From: Lunularia cruciata
Taxonomy: Eukaryota; Streptophyta; Marchantiopsida; Lunulariales; Lunulariaceae
Assembly: GCA_948567375.1 (NCBI GenBank)
Contig: OX419758.1
Span: 42,795,473-42,859,472, forward strand
Reading direction: 5' to 3'
DNA: 64,000 bases
This document shows positions 63,060 through 64,000 of this stretch, one piece after another (position 1 is the stretch's first letter; each line of letters begins with the position of its first letter). A program made the translations under genes and the position numbers. The notes under the pieces are model-generated. The model ran no database searches. It was not told the DNA's origin and saw nothing but the letters and a program-made list of their open reading frames with translations.

Positions 63060-63420
63060 CCCTCACGGTTTCTGCCTCGTGAACGCAACTTCTGTCGAAT
63101 CACACCTTAACTTTCAGACAATTCCTACCCTAATCCAAGAGGGAGAGAAAAGGGCGACCGCGTAGAAAACACGGAGGGAGGGAAGACACCGTCAAGACAC
63201 GTACAAGGGAGAGGGGAAAAAAAAGAAAAATATTAAAATGGATCTAAGCCCCAACAATAGATTCTATACGAGAAAAATCTATCCTACAATACCTAAGATA
63301 TTCCTTTAGAAGGATCGTCCTTTCCTCCCCAAAACACACTGATGATTCCAGTACCTCTACCCTAATCAAACCTCGTCAACTTAAACTCTTATCACCCATC
63401 TCAAACCTTGTCTTCATAAA
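63060..63420. repeat. Dispersed repeat block A (copy 2), split by a LINE end
   Basis: Shares GCAACTTCTGTCGAATCACA and GGATCGTCCTTTCCTCCC with 9715-9830. Between its halves lies a LINE 3' fragment (63136-63304) that copy 1 does not have. Confidence 0.65.
63136..63304 (-). mobile_element. 5'-truncated LINE 3' end inserted in block A
   Basis: Carries the complement of the family 3' terminus (GGGCGACCGCGTAGAAAA), then ACAAGGGAGAGG, TCTAAGCCCCAA and ACCTAAGATATTCC. About 170 bp long, 5'-truncated. Comparison with copy 1 of block A shows it is an insertion. Confidence 0.75.
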
Positions 63421-64000
63421 TTCTTATCTTAGTACAGGAAGTAGTAACATTGAACTATTCAGGGTGAATATATAATTATAAAGTTTGTGTTTATTTTCTT
63501 TTCATATAAATTAGATAAACTTTGATATAAATTTTTTTATTTATAAATATTTATAAATTCAATCACCAAATATTTATACAATACAAATATATAATAAAAT
63601 AAAAATTAAATACTTTTTTATATAATACCATGATTATTATAGATTTATTTTATTAAAATTCATTTATTTTTTAATCTATTAAAAACAAGTAAAAAATTCA
63701 ATTTGTTCCATAAATTCTATACATTATTGGGAAGAAAAATCATAACAAGTTTAGTTTTGGTCATTTTTTAATATTTAAATAAAATTTAAGTGAAATTTAT
63801 GAGATGTCCCATAGATTATTAAGAGGGGTTAGAAGATGAACTTTATTGTATGTTGGATGATTTGGACCAGAATTAACATTTGGTCATTTTTTAATATTTA
63901 AATAAGAATTAAGTGAAATTTATGAGATGTCCCGTAGATTATTAAGATGGGTTAGAAGATAAACTTTTATTGTATGTTGGATGATTTGGACCAAAATTAA
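63421..64000. repeat. Dispersed repeat blocks B and C (copy 2): paralogous empty site of the retroelement
   Basis: 63421-63660 follows 12351-12565, and 63660-63900 follows 23197-23530, with nothing between them that corresponds to the 10.6-kb retroelement. A 123-bp tandem duplication (GGTCATTTTTTAATATTTAA at 63759 and 63882) closes the window. Confidence 0.65.

Overview
The window looks like nuclear DNA of a land plant. Three recognisable cellular genes can be traced exon by exon, all with GT-AG introns (one GC-AG): a YY1-type zinc-finger transcription factor (minus, 6.8-9.3 kb), a WDR75/UTP17-type ribosome-biogenesis WD-repeat protein (plus, 36.3-45.2 kb) and a DXO1-type decapping/deNADding enzyme with a Gly/Arg-rich N-terminus (minus, 59.1-62.6 kb). 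A fourth, unrecognised 715-codon reading frame lies at 3.4-5.5 kb (minus). The YY1 and DXO architectures are plant-like. The retroelement content suggests a non-flowering lineage (bryophyte, lycophyte or fern), but the species cannot be fixed from the sequence.

The most striking item is a decayed Ty3/gypsy-type retroelement at 12.57-23.20 kb. One reading frame runs from gag (two zinc knuckles) through an aspartic protease, a complete C5-cytosine DNA methyltransferase domain of DNMT3/DRM type, reverse transcriptase, RNase H and integrase. After one frameshift it ends in a C4HC3 PHD finger. The element therefore combines a DNA-methylation 'writer' with a chromatin 'reader'. Its terminal repeats are arranged A - internal - B - A - B, not as two plain LTRs. 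Most in-frame stops are TAG or TGA where CAG or CGA is expected, the pattern left by deamination of methylated cytosine. A second, more decayed 5' piece of the family lies inverted at 49.8-50.75 kb.

Region by region: 1-3.3 kb, no firm gene, three local tandem duplications; 3.4-9.3 kb, unknown gene and YY1; 9.4-12.5 kb, YY1 upstream region, a dispersed repeat block and AT-rich DNA with a perfect hairpin; 12.6-23.2 kb, the methyltransferase retroelement with a nested solo LTR; 23.2-35.5 kb, AT-rich repeat graveyard with LINE and gypsy remnants, a decayed copy of the YY1 leader and a 195-bp satellite; 35.5-45.2 kb, LINE 3' end and WDR75; 45.2-51.3 kb, gene-poor; 51.3-59.1 kb, two near-full-length LINEs of an unusual type (N-terminal C2H2 finger, RT, CCHC knuckle and restriction-like endonuclease) plus an older copy split by one of them; 59.1-62.6 kb, DXO; 62.6-64 kb, DXO upstream region and a second copy of the 9.7-23.5 kb repeat block that lacks the retroelement, so it is a paralogous empty site.

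The host genes belong to housekeeping RNA and ribosome pathways (pre-rRNA processing, 5'-cap quality control, transcription control). They are not an operon or a pathway cluster. What links the rest of the window is layered retroelement insertion followed by methylation-type decay.
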